A stretch of DNA of 64,000 nucleotides from Aureibaculum marinum (lineage in GTDB: Bacteria > Bacteroidota > Bacteroidia > Flavobacteriales > Flavobacteriaceae): assembly GCF_003813905.1 (NCBI RefSeq), contig NZ_RPFJ01000006.1, forward strand, positions 372,001 through 436,000, in the 5' to 3' direction. The position numbers and the translations under genes were made by a program. Below the pieces are notes generated by a model that had not been told where the DNA came from, searched no databases, and saw nothing but the letters and a program-made list of their open reading frames with translations. Positions 35,094 to 42,989 of the stretch are shown here, piece after piece (the stretch's first letter is position 1; each line of letters opens with the position of its first letter).

Positions 35094-37451
35094 GTGACAA
35101 ATTACCTAGATCAATTAAATGAAGCCCAGAGAGAAGCCGTTTTACAGAAAAACGGTGCAATGATAATAATAGCGGGTGCAGGCTCGGGAAAAACCCGTGT
35201 ACTAACTTATCGTATTGCTCATTTAATGAAACAAGGCGTTGATTCCTTTAGTATTTTAGCTTTGACTTTTACCAATAAGGCGGCTAGAGAAATGAAAGAT
35301 AGAATTGGAAAAATGGTTGGGCATAGTGAAGCAAAAAATCTTTGGATGGGAACATTCCACTCGGTTTTTGCAAGGATTTTACGCTCAGAAGCTGATAAGT
35401 TAGGTTTTCCTAAAAATTTTACAATATATGACACACAAGATTCAGTAAGACTTATATCTGCCATCATAAAAGAAATGCAACTAGATAAGGATAGGTATAA
35501 ACCTAAACAAGTATTAAGCCGAATATCATCCTTTAAAAATAGTTTAATAACAGTAAAAGCCTATTACAACAATTCTGAATTGCAAGAGACTGATAAAATG
35601 GCCAATCGTCCTAGGATTGGTGAAATTTACCAGCAATATGTAGACCGATGCTTTAAAGCAGGAGCTATGGATTTTGATGATTTATTGTTGAGAACCAATG
35701 AGTTATTAACTCGTTTTCCAGATGTGTTAGCTAAATATCAAGATAGGTTTAGATATATATTAGTTGATGAGTATCAAGATACCAACCATTCGCAATATTT
35801 AATTGTTAGAGCATTAGCAGATAAGTTTCAAAATATATGCGTTGTAGGTGATGATTCTCAAAGTATTTATGCTTTTCGTGGAGCAAATATTCAAAATATT
35901 TTAAATTTTCAACGAGATTATGAAGATGTTAAGATATTTAAATTAGAGCAAAATTATCGTTCTACTAGTAATATAGTTGAAGCTGCTAATAGTGTAATTG
36001 ATAAAAATAAGACGAAATTAGATAAAGAAATTTGGACAGATAATAGTAAGGGCGAGAAAATAAAGGTGATGCGTACTCTTTCTGAAGGGGAAGAAGGGCG
36101 TTTTGTGGCGAATTCAATTTTTGAAAACAAAATGAATCACCAACTTAAAAATAGGTCCTTCGCGGTTTTATATAGAACTAACGCTCAATCAAGAGCAATT
36201 GAAGATGCATTGCGTAAAAAAGATATTGCGTATCGTATTTATGGAGGTTTATCCTTTTACCAGCGTAAAGAAATTAAAGATGTATTGTCTTATTTGCGAT
36301 TAATTGTAAACCCTAATGATGAAGAGGCTTTAAAACGAGTAATAAATTATCCAGCTAGAGGTGTAGGACAAACTACTATTGAAAAGTTAAGTGTAGCAGC
36401 CAATCATTATAAAAAATCAATTTTCGAAATATTAGAAAACATTGATAAAGTCGATTTGAAAATTAATTCAGGAACAAAATTAAAACTACAAAATTTTGTA
36501 ACTATGATTAAGAGTTTTCAAATTGAAGCCCAGATAAAAAATGCTTTTGAAGTTGCAGATTTTGTAATCAAGCAAACTAAAATAATTAAAGAACTTGAGA
36601 AAGATTCAGCACCAGAAGCTGTTAGTAAGGTAGAAAATGTTCAAGAATTGTTAAATGGTATTAAAGATTTTATCGACGAGCAAAATGAAGAGCCAGAAGA
36701 TGGAACTGAAAGAAAAACAGATACTTCATTAGCTTTTTTTCTTGAAGATGTTGCATTAGCTACTGATTTGGATAATGAAAAGGATAAAAATGAAGACAGT
36801 GTTTCTTTAATGACAATTCACTTAGCCAAAGGATTAGAATTTGAATATGTTTATATAGTTGGGTTAGAAGAAAATCTATTCCCTTCTGCTATGAGCATGA
36901 ATACCCGCAGTGAATTGGAAGAAGAACGCCGCTTATTTTACGTGGCTTTAACTAGAGCCGAAAAGCAAGCTTATTTATCTTATGCCCATTCACGTTATAG
37001 ATGGGGCAAATTGGTAGATTGTGAACCAAGTCGCTTTTTGGAAGAAATTGATGATAAGTATATCGATTTTATGACTCCTAAAGTATCTCCCAATATTAAT
37101 AAATTTATTAATGAAGATATTTTTGGAGATGTGCCACAAGATAAAGTACGATTCAAAAAACCAGTGCAAAGAGCTATTATAAAGCCAAAGTCTAAACAAA
37201 AGCCAAAGACGGTTCCTAAAACAATACAAATAAGTGCTCCTAAAAACTTAAAAAAAGTGAGTAACCTTAATCAAAACTTATTTGATAGTAATATTACTGT
37301 AGGTAATGTGGTTCAGCATTCAAAATTTGGAAAAGGAGAAGTTGTTAGTCTAGAAGGTGTTGGTTCAAATAAAAAAGCAGAAATAAACTTTGATTCTGTT
37401 GGAAATAAAAAATTATTATTGCAATTTGCCAAACTTAAAATATTAGGATAA
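35094..37451 (+). CDS. uvrD: UvrD/PcrA-type superfamily 1 DNA helicase
   Basis: 785-aa 3'-5' DNA helicase of the UvrD/PcrA group, used in repair and in clearing the fork. Q-motif region LNEAQREAVLQ, Walker A GAGSGKT (28-34), TFTNKAAREM (Ia), DEYQDTN (II), GDDSQSIYAFRGA (III), QNYRST (IV), TIHLAKGLEFEYV (V), VALTRAEKQAYLS (VI). The C-terminus (about 700-785) has the PcrA-like tail VGNVVQHSKFGKGEVVSLEG. The start codon is GTG. Length is normal. Confidence 0.95.
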   Translation: MTNYLDQLNEAQREAVLQKNGAMIIIAGAGSGKTRVLTYRIAHLMKQGVDSFSILALTFTNKAAREMKDRIGKMVGHSEAKNLWMGTFHSVFARILRSEADKLGFPKNFTIYDTQDSVRLISAIIKEMQLDKDRYKPKQVLSRISSFKNSLITVKAYYNNSELQETDKMANRPRIGEIYQQYVDRCFKAGAMDFDDLLLRTNELLTRFPDVLAKYQDRFRYILVDEYQDTNHSQYLIVRALADKFQNICVVGDDSQSIYAFRGANIQNILNFQRDYEDVKIFKLEQNYRSTSNIVEAANSVIDKNKTKLDKEIWTDNSKGEKIKVMRTLSEGEEGRFVANSIFENKMNHQLKNRSFAVLYRTNAQSRAIEDALRKKDIAYRIYGGLSFYQRKEIKDVLSYLRLIVNPNDEEALKRVINYPARGVGQTTIEKLSVAANHYKKSIFEILENIDKVDLKINSGTKLKLQNFVTMIKSFQIEAQIKNAFEVADFVIKQTKIIKELEKDSAPEAVSKVENVQELLNGIKDFIDEQNEEPEDGTERKTDTSLAFFLEDVALATDLDNEKDKNEDSVSLMTIHLAKGLEFEYVYIVGLEENLFPSAMSMNTRSELEEERRLFYVALTRAEKQAYLSYAHSRYRWGKLVDCEPSRFLEEIDDKYIDFMTPKVSPNINKFINEDIFGDVPQDKVRFKKPVQRAIIKPKSKQKPKTVPKTIQISAPKNLKKVSNLNQNLFDSNITVGNVVQHSKFGKGEVVSLEGVGSNKKAEINFDSVGNKKLLLQFAKLKILG

Positions 37452-37586
37452 TAAAATAGTTGTTAAGATATTGCGTTAGCTATTAATAGTACTATTCTTA
37501 ATGTAAATGCAACTTTTAACTTTTTAGTTGTTTCCCAAAAATTAGTATCCTTTAATTAAAAACAAAAATACTACACACATATAAAT

Positions 37587-38216
37587 ATGGACAAATTTGA
37601 TTTAGAATACAATTCAGCTAGAGAACACTTGATAATACCAGAATACGGAAGACATGTTCAAAAGCTGGTACACCATTGTATTCAACTAGAAACGAAAGAA
37701 AAACGTAATGAAATGGCAAATGCCATTATTGATGTTATGGGTAACTTACAGCCACATTTAAGAGATGTTCCAGATTTTAAACATAAGCTATGGGATCAAC
37801 TTTTTATTATGTCTGATTTTAAATTAGATGCAGATTCTCCATATCCTACGCTTTCAAAAGAAGAATTATCTGCACATCCTGAGCGTTTAAATTATCCGAA
37901 AGCAGCGTCTAAATACAAATTCTACGGTCATAATATTCAAACAATGATTGACACGGCATTAACATGGGAAGATGGAGAACTTAAAGACGCTCTTATCTAT
38001 ACTATTGCAAATCACATGAAAAAGTGTTATTTGAATTGGAATAAAGATACTGTAGAAGATGCAGTAATATTTAAGCATCTGAAAGAGTTGTCTCATGGAG
38101 AAATAGATTTATCAGAGAAAGACGAAACGCTTTCTGATAGTAAAAACCTATTAAGAAAAAAAACTACGAATAAGAATAAAAATAATAAATCAAGCAAACA
38201 ACGTAGAAAAAGATAA
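37587..38216 (+). CDS. DUF4290 domain protein
   Basis: 209-aa cytoplasmic protein of the DUF4290 family, which is conserved in Bacteroidota next to murA. The body (1-180) is helical with LIIPEYGRHVQKLVHHCIQ and an acidic middle. The tail (about 185-209) is very basic and low complexity, rich in Lys, Asn and Ser, which suggests nucleic-acid or ribosome contact. Function unknown. It lies 65 nt upstream of murA on the same strand. Confidence 0.85.
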   Translation: MDKFDLEYNSAREHLIIPEYGRHVQKLVHHCIQLETKEKRNEMANAIIDVMGNLQPHLRDVPDFKHKLWDQLFIMSDFKLDADSPYPTLSKEELSAHPERLNYPKAASKYKFYGHNIQTMIDTALTWEDGELKDALIYTIANHMKKCYLNWNKDTVEDAVIFKHLKELSHGEIDLSEKDETLSDSKNLLRKKTTNKNKNNKSSKQRRKR

Positions 38217-38281
38217 TCTGTTTGTTTATAGTGTAGCTTACTATAAAAGCATAATAACTAAACCTAAAAACCTAACAATTA

Positions 38282-39592
38282 ATGGGTACTTTTAAAATAG
38301 AAGGAGGTCATAAGCTAAAAGGTGAAATTACACCTCAAGGTGCAAAAAATGAAGCCTTACAGATTTTATGTGCGGTGTTATTAACACCAGAAAAAGTTAC
38401 AATTTCTAATATACCAGATATTGTAGATGTTAATAAACTCATTAACCTTTTAGAAAATCTTGGCGTTAAAATTCAAAAAAATGGACAAGGTTCTTATACG
38501 TTTCAGGCAGATGATGTCAATTTAAAATACTTAGAATCAGAAAGATTTAAAATTGACGGAAGTGGTTTGAGAGGTTCTATTATGATTGTAGGACCTTTGT
38601 TAGCACGTTTTGGAAAAGGATATATCCCCAAACCTGGTGGCGATAAAATTGGAAGAAGACGTTTGGATACTCATTTTGAGGGTTTTATGAAGTTAGGAGC
38701 GAAATTTCGTTTTAATAAGACAGATCACTTTTATGGAGTTGAAGCTAAGTCGTTAAAAGGAACTTATATGTTGTTAGATGAAGCTTCAGTAACAGGTACA
38801 GCTAATATAGTTATGGCAGCTGTATTGGCAGAAGGGAAAACCACAATATATAACGCAGCTTGTGAGCCTTATTTACAACAATTATGTAAAATGTTAAATA
38901 AAATGGGAGCCAAAATTACAGGTGTAGGCTCTAACATGTTACATATTGAAGGTGTAAAATCATTACAAGGTACTACACATAAAATGTTACCTGATATGAT
39001 AGAAATTGGAAGTTGGATAGGTTTAGCGGCTATGACTAAAAGTGAGTTAACCATAAAAGATGTAAGTTGGGATGATTTAGGTGTAATTCCTAATGTTTTT
39101 AGGAAATTAGGAATTACTGTAGAGCGTCAAGGAGATGATATTCATATACCAGAACATAAAGATGGTTACAAAATACAAAGTTATATTGACGGATCTATTT
39201 TAACAGTTTCAGATGCTCCTTGGCCTGGATTTACTCCTGATTTATTAAGTGTTATTTTAGTAGTGGCAACACAGGCAAATGGAAGCTTACTTATACATCA
39301 AAAAATGTTTGAAAGCCGTTTGTTCTTTGTCGATAAATTAATTGACATGGGAGCAAAAATTATTTTATGTGACCCACATAGGGCTACCGTAATAGGTCAC
39401 AATTTTAAATCTAAATTGCAGGCTACTACAATGACTTCTCCAGATATTAGAGCAGGAGTTTCACTATTAATTGCTGCACTTTCAGCAGAAGGCATTTCAA
39501 CTATCCATAATATTGAACAAATAGATAGAGGGTATGAGCGTATAGATGAGCGTTTAAAAGCTATTGGAGCAAAAATTATTCGTGTAGAATAA
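38282..39592 (+). CDS. murA: UDP-N-acetylglucosamine 1-carboxyvinyltransferase, Asp at the fosfomycin-target position
   Basis: First committed step of peptidoglycan synthesis: transfer of enolpyruvate from PEP to UDP-GlcNAc. 436 aa with the two inside-out alpha/beta domains, GAKNEAL with K22, and the loop PGGDKIGRRRLDTH. The residue that is Cys115 in E. coli (PGGCTIG) is D121 here, encoded by GAT at 38642-38644. Cys-to-Asp at this site is known to keep activity but block fosfomycin alkylation. It is preceded by the DUF4290 gene and followed by a long hairpin. Confidence 0.96.
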   Translation: MGTFKIEGGHKLKGEITPQGAKNEALQILCAVLLTPEKVTISNIPDIVDVNKLINLLENLGVKIQKNGQGSYTFQADDVNLKYLESERFKIDGSGLRGSIMIVGPLLARFGKGYIPKPGGDKIGRRRLDTHFEGFMKLGAKFRFNKTDHFYGVEAKSLKGTYMLLDEASVTGTANIVMAAVLAEGKTTIYNAACEPYLQQLCKMLNKMGAKITGVGSNMLHIEGVKSLQGTTHKMLPDMIEIGSWIGLAAMTKSELTIKDVSWDDLGVIPNVFRKLGITVERQGDDIHIPEHKDGYKIQSYIDGSILTVSDAPWPGFTPDLLSVILVVATQANGSLLIHQKMFESRLFFVDKLIDMGAKIILCDPHRATVIGHNFKSKLQATTMTSPDIRAGVSLLIAALSAEGISTIHNIEQIDRGYERIDERLKAIGAKIIRVE

Positions 39593-39616
39593 GTTTATAA
39601 AGTTATAATGCATATC

Positions 39617-39652
39617 AAAGATCCAATTTTATCTGTGTAAAATTGGATCTTT
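39617..39652 (+). terminator. hairpin after murA
   Basis: Perfect 15-bp inverted repeat AAAGATCCAATTTTA / TAAAATTGGATCTTT with a 6-nt loop. It is followed by only a short T run, so it may be a weak terminator or an mRNA-end stabiliser. Confidence 0.6.
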
Positions 39653-39753
39653 AGTCTTGAACAAAATTTTAGAATTAATAAAGGTAGTTAATTTTGAAAT
39701 TATAACTTTTTTTTGAAAAAATTATCTGCTGACATTATGGCATTTTAAAGTAA

Positions 39754-39770
39754 TTGGCAGTACTTTTGCA
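39754..39770 (+). promoter_or_regulatory. sigma-54-type promoter of grpE-dnaJ
   Basis: TTGGCAGTACTTTTGCA has GG and GC exactly 12 nt apart, matching the -24/-12 consensus TGGCAC-N5-TTGCW. The predicted start is near 39781, 23 nt before grpE. Just upstream, TGACATTATGGCA (39730-39742) contains two TGnCA half-sites that could bind an activator. The TACTTTTG inside it (39761-39768) also fits TAnnTTTG, so a housekeeping reading is possible. Confidence 0.5.
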
Positions 39771-39803
39771 AGCTTAATTTTTAATGTTTAAAATACCTTA
39801 GTA

Positions 39804-40343
39804 ATGAGTACAGAAGAAAATAAAAACCAAGAAGAAATACAAGATATTGAAAAAGAACAAGTAGAACAGGAAGAACCTAAAGCTGAAGAGCAAGCAGAGC
39901 CTACTACAGAAGAATTAGTTCAAAAGGAAAAAGATAGATATTTACGACTTTTTGCAGAATTTGAGAATTATAAAAAAAGAACTTCAAGAGAAAGAATAGA
40001 GTTGTTTAAAACTGCCAATGAAGAAGTTATGACAGTTTTATTGCCAATCATTGATGACTTTGAAAGAGCATTGGCACATATTGAAGAAGATAAAGAGGCA
40101 GAGGAATTACGTAAAGGAATATTATTAATTTATCAAAAATTAATTAAATCTTTAGAACAAAAAGGCTTGTTAAAGATGAAAGTAAAAAAAGGCGATACTT
40201 TTGATGCTGAAATTCACGAGGCAATTTCTCAAATTCCTGCACCTTCAAAAAAATTAAAAGGTAAAGTAATAGATGTTACTGAAAACGGATATCAATTAGG
40301 AGATAAAATTATTCGTTATCCAAAAGTGGTAATTGGGCAATAA
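39804..40343 (+). CDS. grpE: GrpE nucleotide exchange factor
   Basis: 179-aa cochaperone that releases ADP from DnaK. An acidic, Glu-rich N-terminal tail (1-40), then a long coiled coil (EKDRYLRLFAEFENYKKRTSRE), a four-helix part and a beta-wing with HEAISQIPAPSKKLKGKVIDV. Complete length. dnaJ follows after 64 nt, so they form a pair; dnaK is not in this window. Confidence 0.95.
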   Translation: MSTEENKNQEEIQDIEKEQVEQEEPKAEEQAEPTTEELVQKEKDRYLRLFAEFENYKKRTSRERIELFKTANEEVMTVLLPIIDDFERALAHIEEDKEAEELRKGILLIYQKLIKSLEQKGLLKMKVKKGDTFDAEIHEAISQIPAPSKKLKGKVIDVTENGYQLGDKIIRYPKVVIGQ

Positions 40344-40407
40344 AGTTATTCTTAACAAAAATATTGTGTTAAAAGAGACTACCAATTAAAAATAATAAAT
40401 AGTATAG

Positions 40408-41532
40408 ATGAAAGAAGATTATTATAAAATATTAGGTATTGATAAAAATGCTACTTCTGCAGAAATAAAAAAAGCTTATCGAAAGATGGCTATAAAATAT
40501 CATCCTGATAAAAACCCTGGCGATAAACAAGCGGAAGAAAATTTTAAAAAAGCTGCAGAAGCCTATGAAGTTTTAGGTAATGCAGATAAAAAAGCTAGAT
40601 ATGATCAATTTGGGCATTCTGCTTTTGAAGGTGGTCACGGTGGCTTTGGCGGAGGAGGTATGAATATGGAAGATATCTTTAGTCAGTTTGGAGATATTTT
40701 TGGTGGTGCTTTTGGTGGTGGTGGATTTTCTGGATTTAGCGGAGGTAGAAGTAGAGGTGGTGCTAGGGTAAAAGGTAGTAATCTGAGAATTAGAGTTAAA
40801 CTAACTTTAGAAGAAATTGTTAATGGTGTTGAAAAAAAGGTAAAAGTAAAGCGTTTGGTTAAAGCCCAAGGTGTTACATATAAAACCTGTGATACATGTA
40901 ATGGACAAGGCCAAGTTACTAGAGTTACAAATACTATATTAGGAAGAATGCAAACTGCTACCACTTGTCCAACATGTCAAGGTGCAGGTGAAATTATTGA
41001 TAATAGACCAAGTGGTGCTAATGCTCAAGGGTTGGTAGAAAAAGAAGAAAGTGTGTCAATTAAAATTCCACCTGGAGTTGTTGATGGTGTACAGCTAAAG
41101 GTATCAGGCAAAGGAAATGAAGCTCCTGGTAATAGCATTTCAGGAGATTTATTAGTTGTTATTCAGGAAGTTGCACATGATAAATTAAAACGTGAAGGTA
41201 ATAATTTACATTATGATATGTATATTAGTATACCTGAGGCAGTTCTGGGTGAAAGTAAAGAAATTGATACCTTAACAGGTAAAGTTAGAATTAAAATTGA
41301 GGCTGGTACACAATCAGGTAAAATACTTAGATTGAGAGGAAAAGGGTTGCCAAGTCTTGAAGGATATGGTAAAGGAGACTTGCTAATTCATGTAAATGTT
41401 TGGACCCCAAAAAGCTTATCTAAAGATCAAAAAGCATTTTTTGAAGCAATGAAAGATGATGAACATTTTACACCGATTCCAACTAAATCTGATAAATCAT
41501 TTTTTGAAAAAGTTAAAGATATGTTTTCTTAA
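40408..41532 (+). CDS. dnaJ: DnaJ chaperone with a reduced zinc-finger domain
   Basis: 374-aa cochaperone. J domain (1-70) with HPD at 32-34, Gly/Phe-rich region (about 72-118), a zinc region, then two C-terminal beta domains (SIKIPPGVVDGVQLKVSGKG, LRLRGKGLP). The zinc region has only two CxxCxGxG motifs, CDTCNGQG (161-168) and CPTCQGAG (187-194), where E. coli DnaJ has four; the outer pair that forms zinc centre 1 is absent. The flanks look intact, so this is a natural form and not a frameshift. A terminator follows. Confidence 0.95.
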   Translation: MKEDYYKILGIDKNATSAEIKKAYRKMAIKYHPDKNPGDKQAEENFKKAAEAYEVLGNADKKARYDQFGHSAFEGGHGGFGGGGMNMEDIFSQFGDIFGGAFGGGGFSGFSGGRSRGGARVKGSNLRIRVKLTLEEIVNGVEKKVKVKRLVKAQGVTYKTCDTCNGQGQVTRVTNTILGRMQTATTCPTCQGAGEIIDNRPSGANAQGLVEKEESVSIKIPPGVVDGVQLKVSGKGNEAPGNSISGDLLVVIQEVAHDKLKREGNNLHYDMYISIPEAVLGESKEIDTLTGKVRIKIEAGTQSGKILRLRGKGLPSLEGYGKGDLLIHVNVWTPKSLSKDQKAFFEAMKDDEHFTPIPTKSDKSFFEKVKDMFS

Positions 41533-41536
41533 TTTT

Positions 41537-41578
41537 AACATAATATTATTATTTATTTGATAATAATATTATGTTTTT
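41537..41578 (+). terminator. intrinsic terminator after dnaJ
   Basis: Perfect 16-bp AT-only stem (41537-41552 with 41560-41575), 7-nt loop, followed by TTTT. It ends 14 nt before the -7 element of the first small RNA. Confidence 0.7.
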
Positions 41579-41601
41579 ACAATATAATTCATATATTTGT
41601 G

Positions 41602-41678
41602 GTGTTGAACTATAGTATTCAACACTTTTTCTTTTTCATAGCAATTTTCCCACTCTAACTTAGAGTGGGTTTTTTTTA
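41602..41678 (+). ncRNA. candidate small RNA 1 of a tandem pair
   Basis: About 77 nt. -7 element TATATTTG at 41592-41599. The 5' hairpin has an 8-bp stem GTGTTGAA/TTCAACAC (41602-41609 with 41618-41625) and an 8-nt loop. A single-stranded core (41628-41656) is identical over 29 nt to RNA 2. The terminator stem CCCACTCTA/TAGAGTGGG (41649-41669) has an 8-T tail. The core segment 41629-41644 is complementary to the two micro-ORF start regions in the curlin leader. The T tail fixes the strand as plus. Rfam families such as Flavo-1 should be compared; I cannot assign one. Confidence 0.7.
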
Positions 41679-41800
41679 CTTCACTTTTTAACATTTTGTA
41701 TCTTGTTGTATTACAGGTGTTTATGGTTTTTGTGTCGAGTACTGTTAATAATTGGTTAAAAGTTGCAATAAAATATTATAGACTGCGTTATTATATTTGT

Positions 41801-41881
41801 ATTGCTGAGCAGTAGTTCAGTAATATTTCTTTTTCATAGCAATTTTCCCACTCTTTTTTATTGAGGAGTGGGATTTTTTTA
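41801..41881 (+). ncRNA. candidate small RNA 2 of a tandem pair
   Basis: About 80 nt, 199 nt downstream of RNA 1. -7 element TATATTTG at 41792-41799. The 5' stem ATTGCTGA/TCAGTAAT (41801-41808 with 41817-41824, one G-U pair) again has 8 bp and an 8-nt loop, but a different sequence, which is compensatory change. The 29-nt core (41826-41854) is identical to RNA 1. The terminator stem is CCCACTC/GAGTGGG (41847-41853 with 41866-41872) with a long T tail; its loop differs from RNA 1. It ends about 55 nt before rnpB. Confidence 0.7.
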
Positions 41882-41934
41882 ACTTAAATTTATAGATTTC
41901 CATTTTTATTAGTTTTATTTTTGAACGAAAATTT

Positions 41935-42252
41935 AAAAGTAGGCTACCTTATCGATTCTACAATAGTAGAATAGGAAAGTCCGGACATCATAGCGAATCA
42001 TAGCGGATAACATCCGTCTGGCGTAAGCCAAGGACAAGTGCAACAGAAAGCAAGTACAGTTAGGCTGTAGTGAAATCAGGTAAACTCTATGAGATGCAAT
42101 GTTACGTATATTGAAGTCCCGAAAGGGTAAGGATTTCGCGTCCAATTTCAAGGGGTAAACAGCTAAAGTTATGCAGTAATGCACAACGTAGATAAATGAT
42201 AAGGGTTTCAGTTCAACTGAAAAACAGAATCCGGCTTATTGCCTACTTTTTT
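41935..42252 (+). ncRNA. rnpB: RNase P RNA
   Basis: Catalytic RNA of RNase P, which matures tRNA 5' ends. The hallmarks are in order: 5' strand AAAAGTAGGC pairing with 3' GCCTACTTTT, GGAAAGTCCGGACA near 41970, the ACAGAAA motif near 42041 and the universal ACAGAATCCGGCTTAT near 42225. Size (about 318 nt) fits. A TTTTTTT run after the closing stem acts as terminator. A minus-strand ORF inside it is an artefact. Confidence 0.95.
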
Positions 42253-42401
42253 TATTGAGTATAATCATGTCATTTTTAATGATATTATTTAATTTGAATA
42301 ATAGCAAAAGAAGATAATCTATTGTTTATATAACAATAATTATATCTTTTTTTTCTATTTTTTAACATTGTAAAAATAGTTACTCTAAGCAAGTAATAAT
42401 T

Positions 42402-42980
42402 ATGAAGTTTAACAGAAGTACCATTTCTAATATTTTATTTTTCGGATTTATAATTTTTCTTTTCACTCCTTTTGGATTAGGGACAAGAGCTAAACTAACA
42501 CAAGGTGTGGCTTATGTTAGAACTTTAGTGTTTTCTCCTTCTGTAGAAAAATCTGAAGAACGTATTTCTCTTGATACATATAATGTAAATTTAAAAGGAC
42601 TAGTTTCTGCCAATGATATAAATTTAAAAGACTTAAAAGGTAAAGTTGTTTTTATAAATTTTTGGGCTACATGGTGTCCACCTTGTATAGCTGAAATGCC
42701 TATGATAAAAAGTCTTTATACAGATTATAATGGTAAAATAGAATTTCTTTTTGTAACCAATGAAGATCAAAAGAAGGTTAAACAATTTTACACAAAAAAT
42801 AATTATAATTTTCCAACATACAATTTAATCTCAAAACTTCCTAAACAAATTGATTATACTACGCTTCCTACTACATATATTTTAGATAAAAATGGAAAAG
42901 TAGCCCTATTTGAAACAGGAGCAGCCAATTGGAATAGCGATAAAGTAAAACAATTATTAAACGACTTAATTTCGGAGTAA
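42402..42980 (+). CDS. TlpA-like membrane-anchored thioredoxin
   Basis: 192-aa thiol-disulfide oxidoreductase with one N-terminal membrane anchor (about 8-27) and a periplasmic thioredoxin fold (60-190). The redox motif is WATWCPPC (C92, C95), and cis-Pro lies in TLPTTYILDKNGKV. Members of this group reduce disulfides in the periplasm, for example in cytochrome c maturation or stress defence. The partner is not known from context. It converges with the aminotransferase gene, 9 nt away. Confidence 0.92.
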   Translation: MKFNRSTISNILFFGFIIFLFTPFGLGTRAKLTQGVAYVRTLVFSPSVEKSEERISLDTYNVNLKGLVSANDINLKDLKGKVVFINFWATWCPPCIAEMPMIKSLYTDYNGKIEFLFVTNEDQKKVKQFYTKNNYNFPTYNLISKLPKQIDYTTLPTTYILDKNGKVALFETGAANWNSDKVKQLLNDLISE

Positions 42981-42989
42981 ATAAGTTAT

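Noticed and set aside
38869-39054. Minus-strand 61-aa ORF within murA
   Set aside because: Shadow frame of a complete, well-conserved murA.
40683-40964. Minus-strand 93-aa proline-rich ORF in dnaJ
   Set aside because: Produced by the Gly-rich codons of the DnaJ linker read in reverse.
41933-42184. Minus-strand 83-aa ORF
   Set aside because: It lies inside the RNase P RNA, whose conserved motifs run on the plus strand.
42253-42401. Possible tRNA or extra small RNA after rnpB
   Set aside because: No cloverleaf or CCA-proximal T-loop motif was found; only AT-rich spacer.
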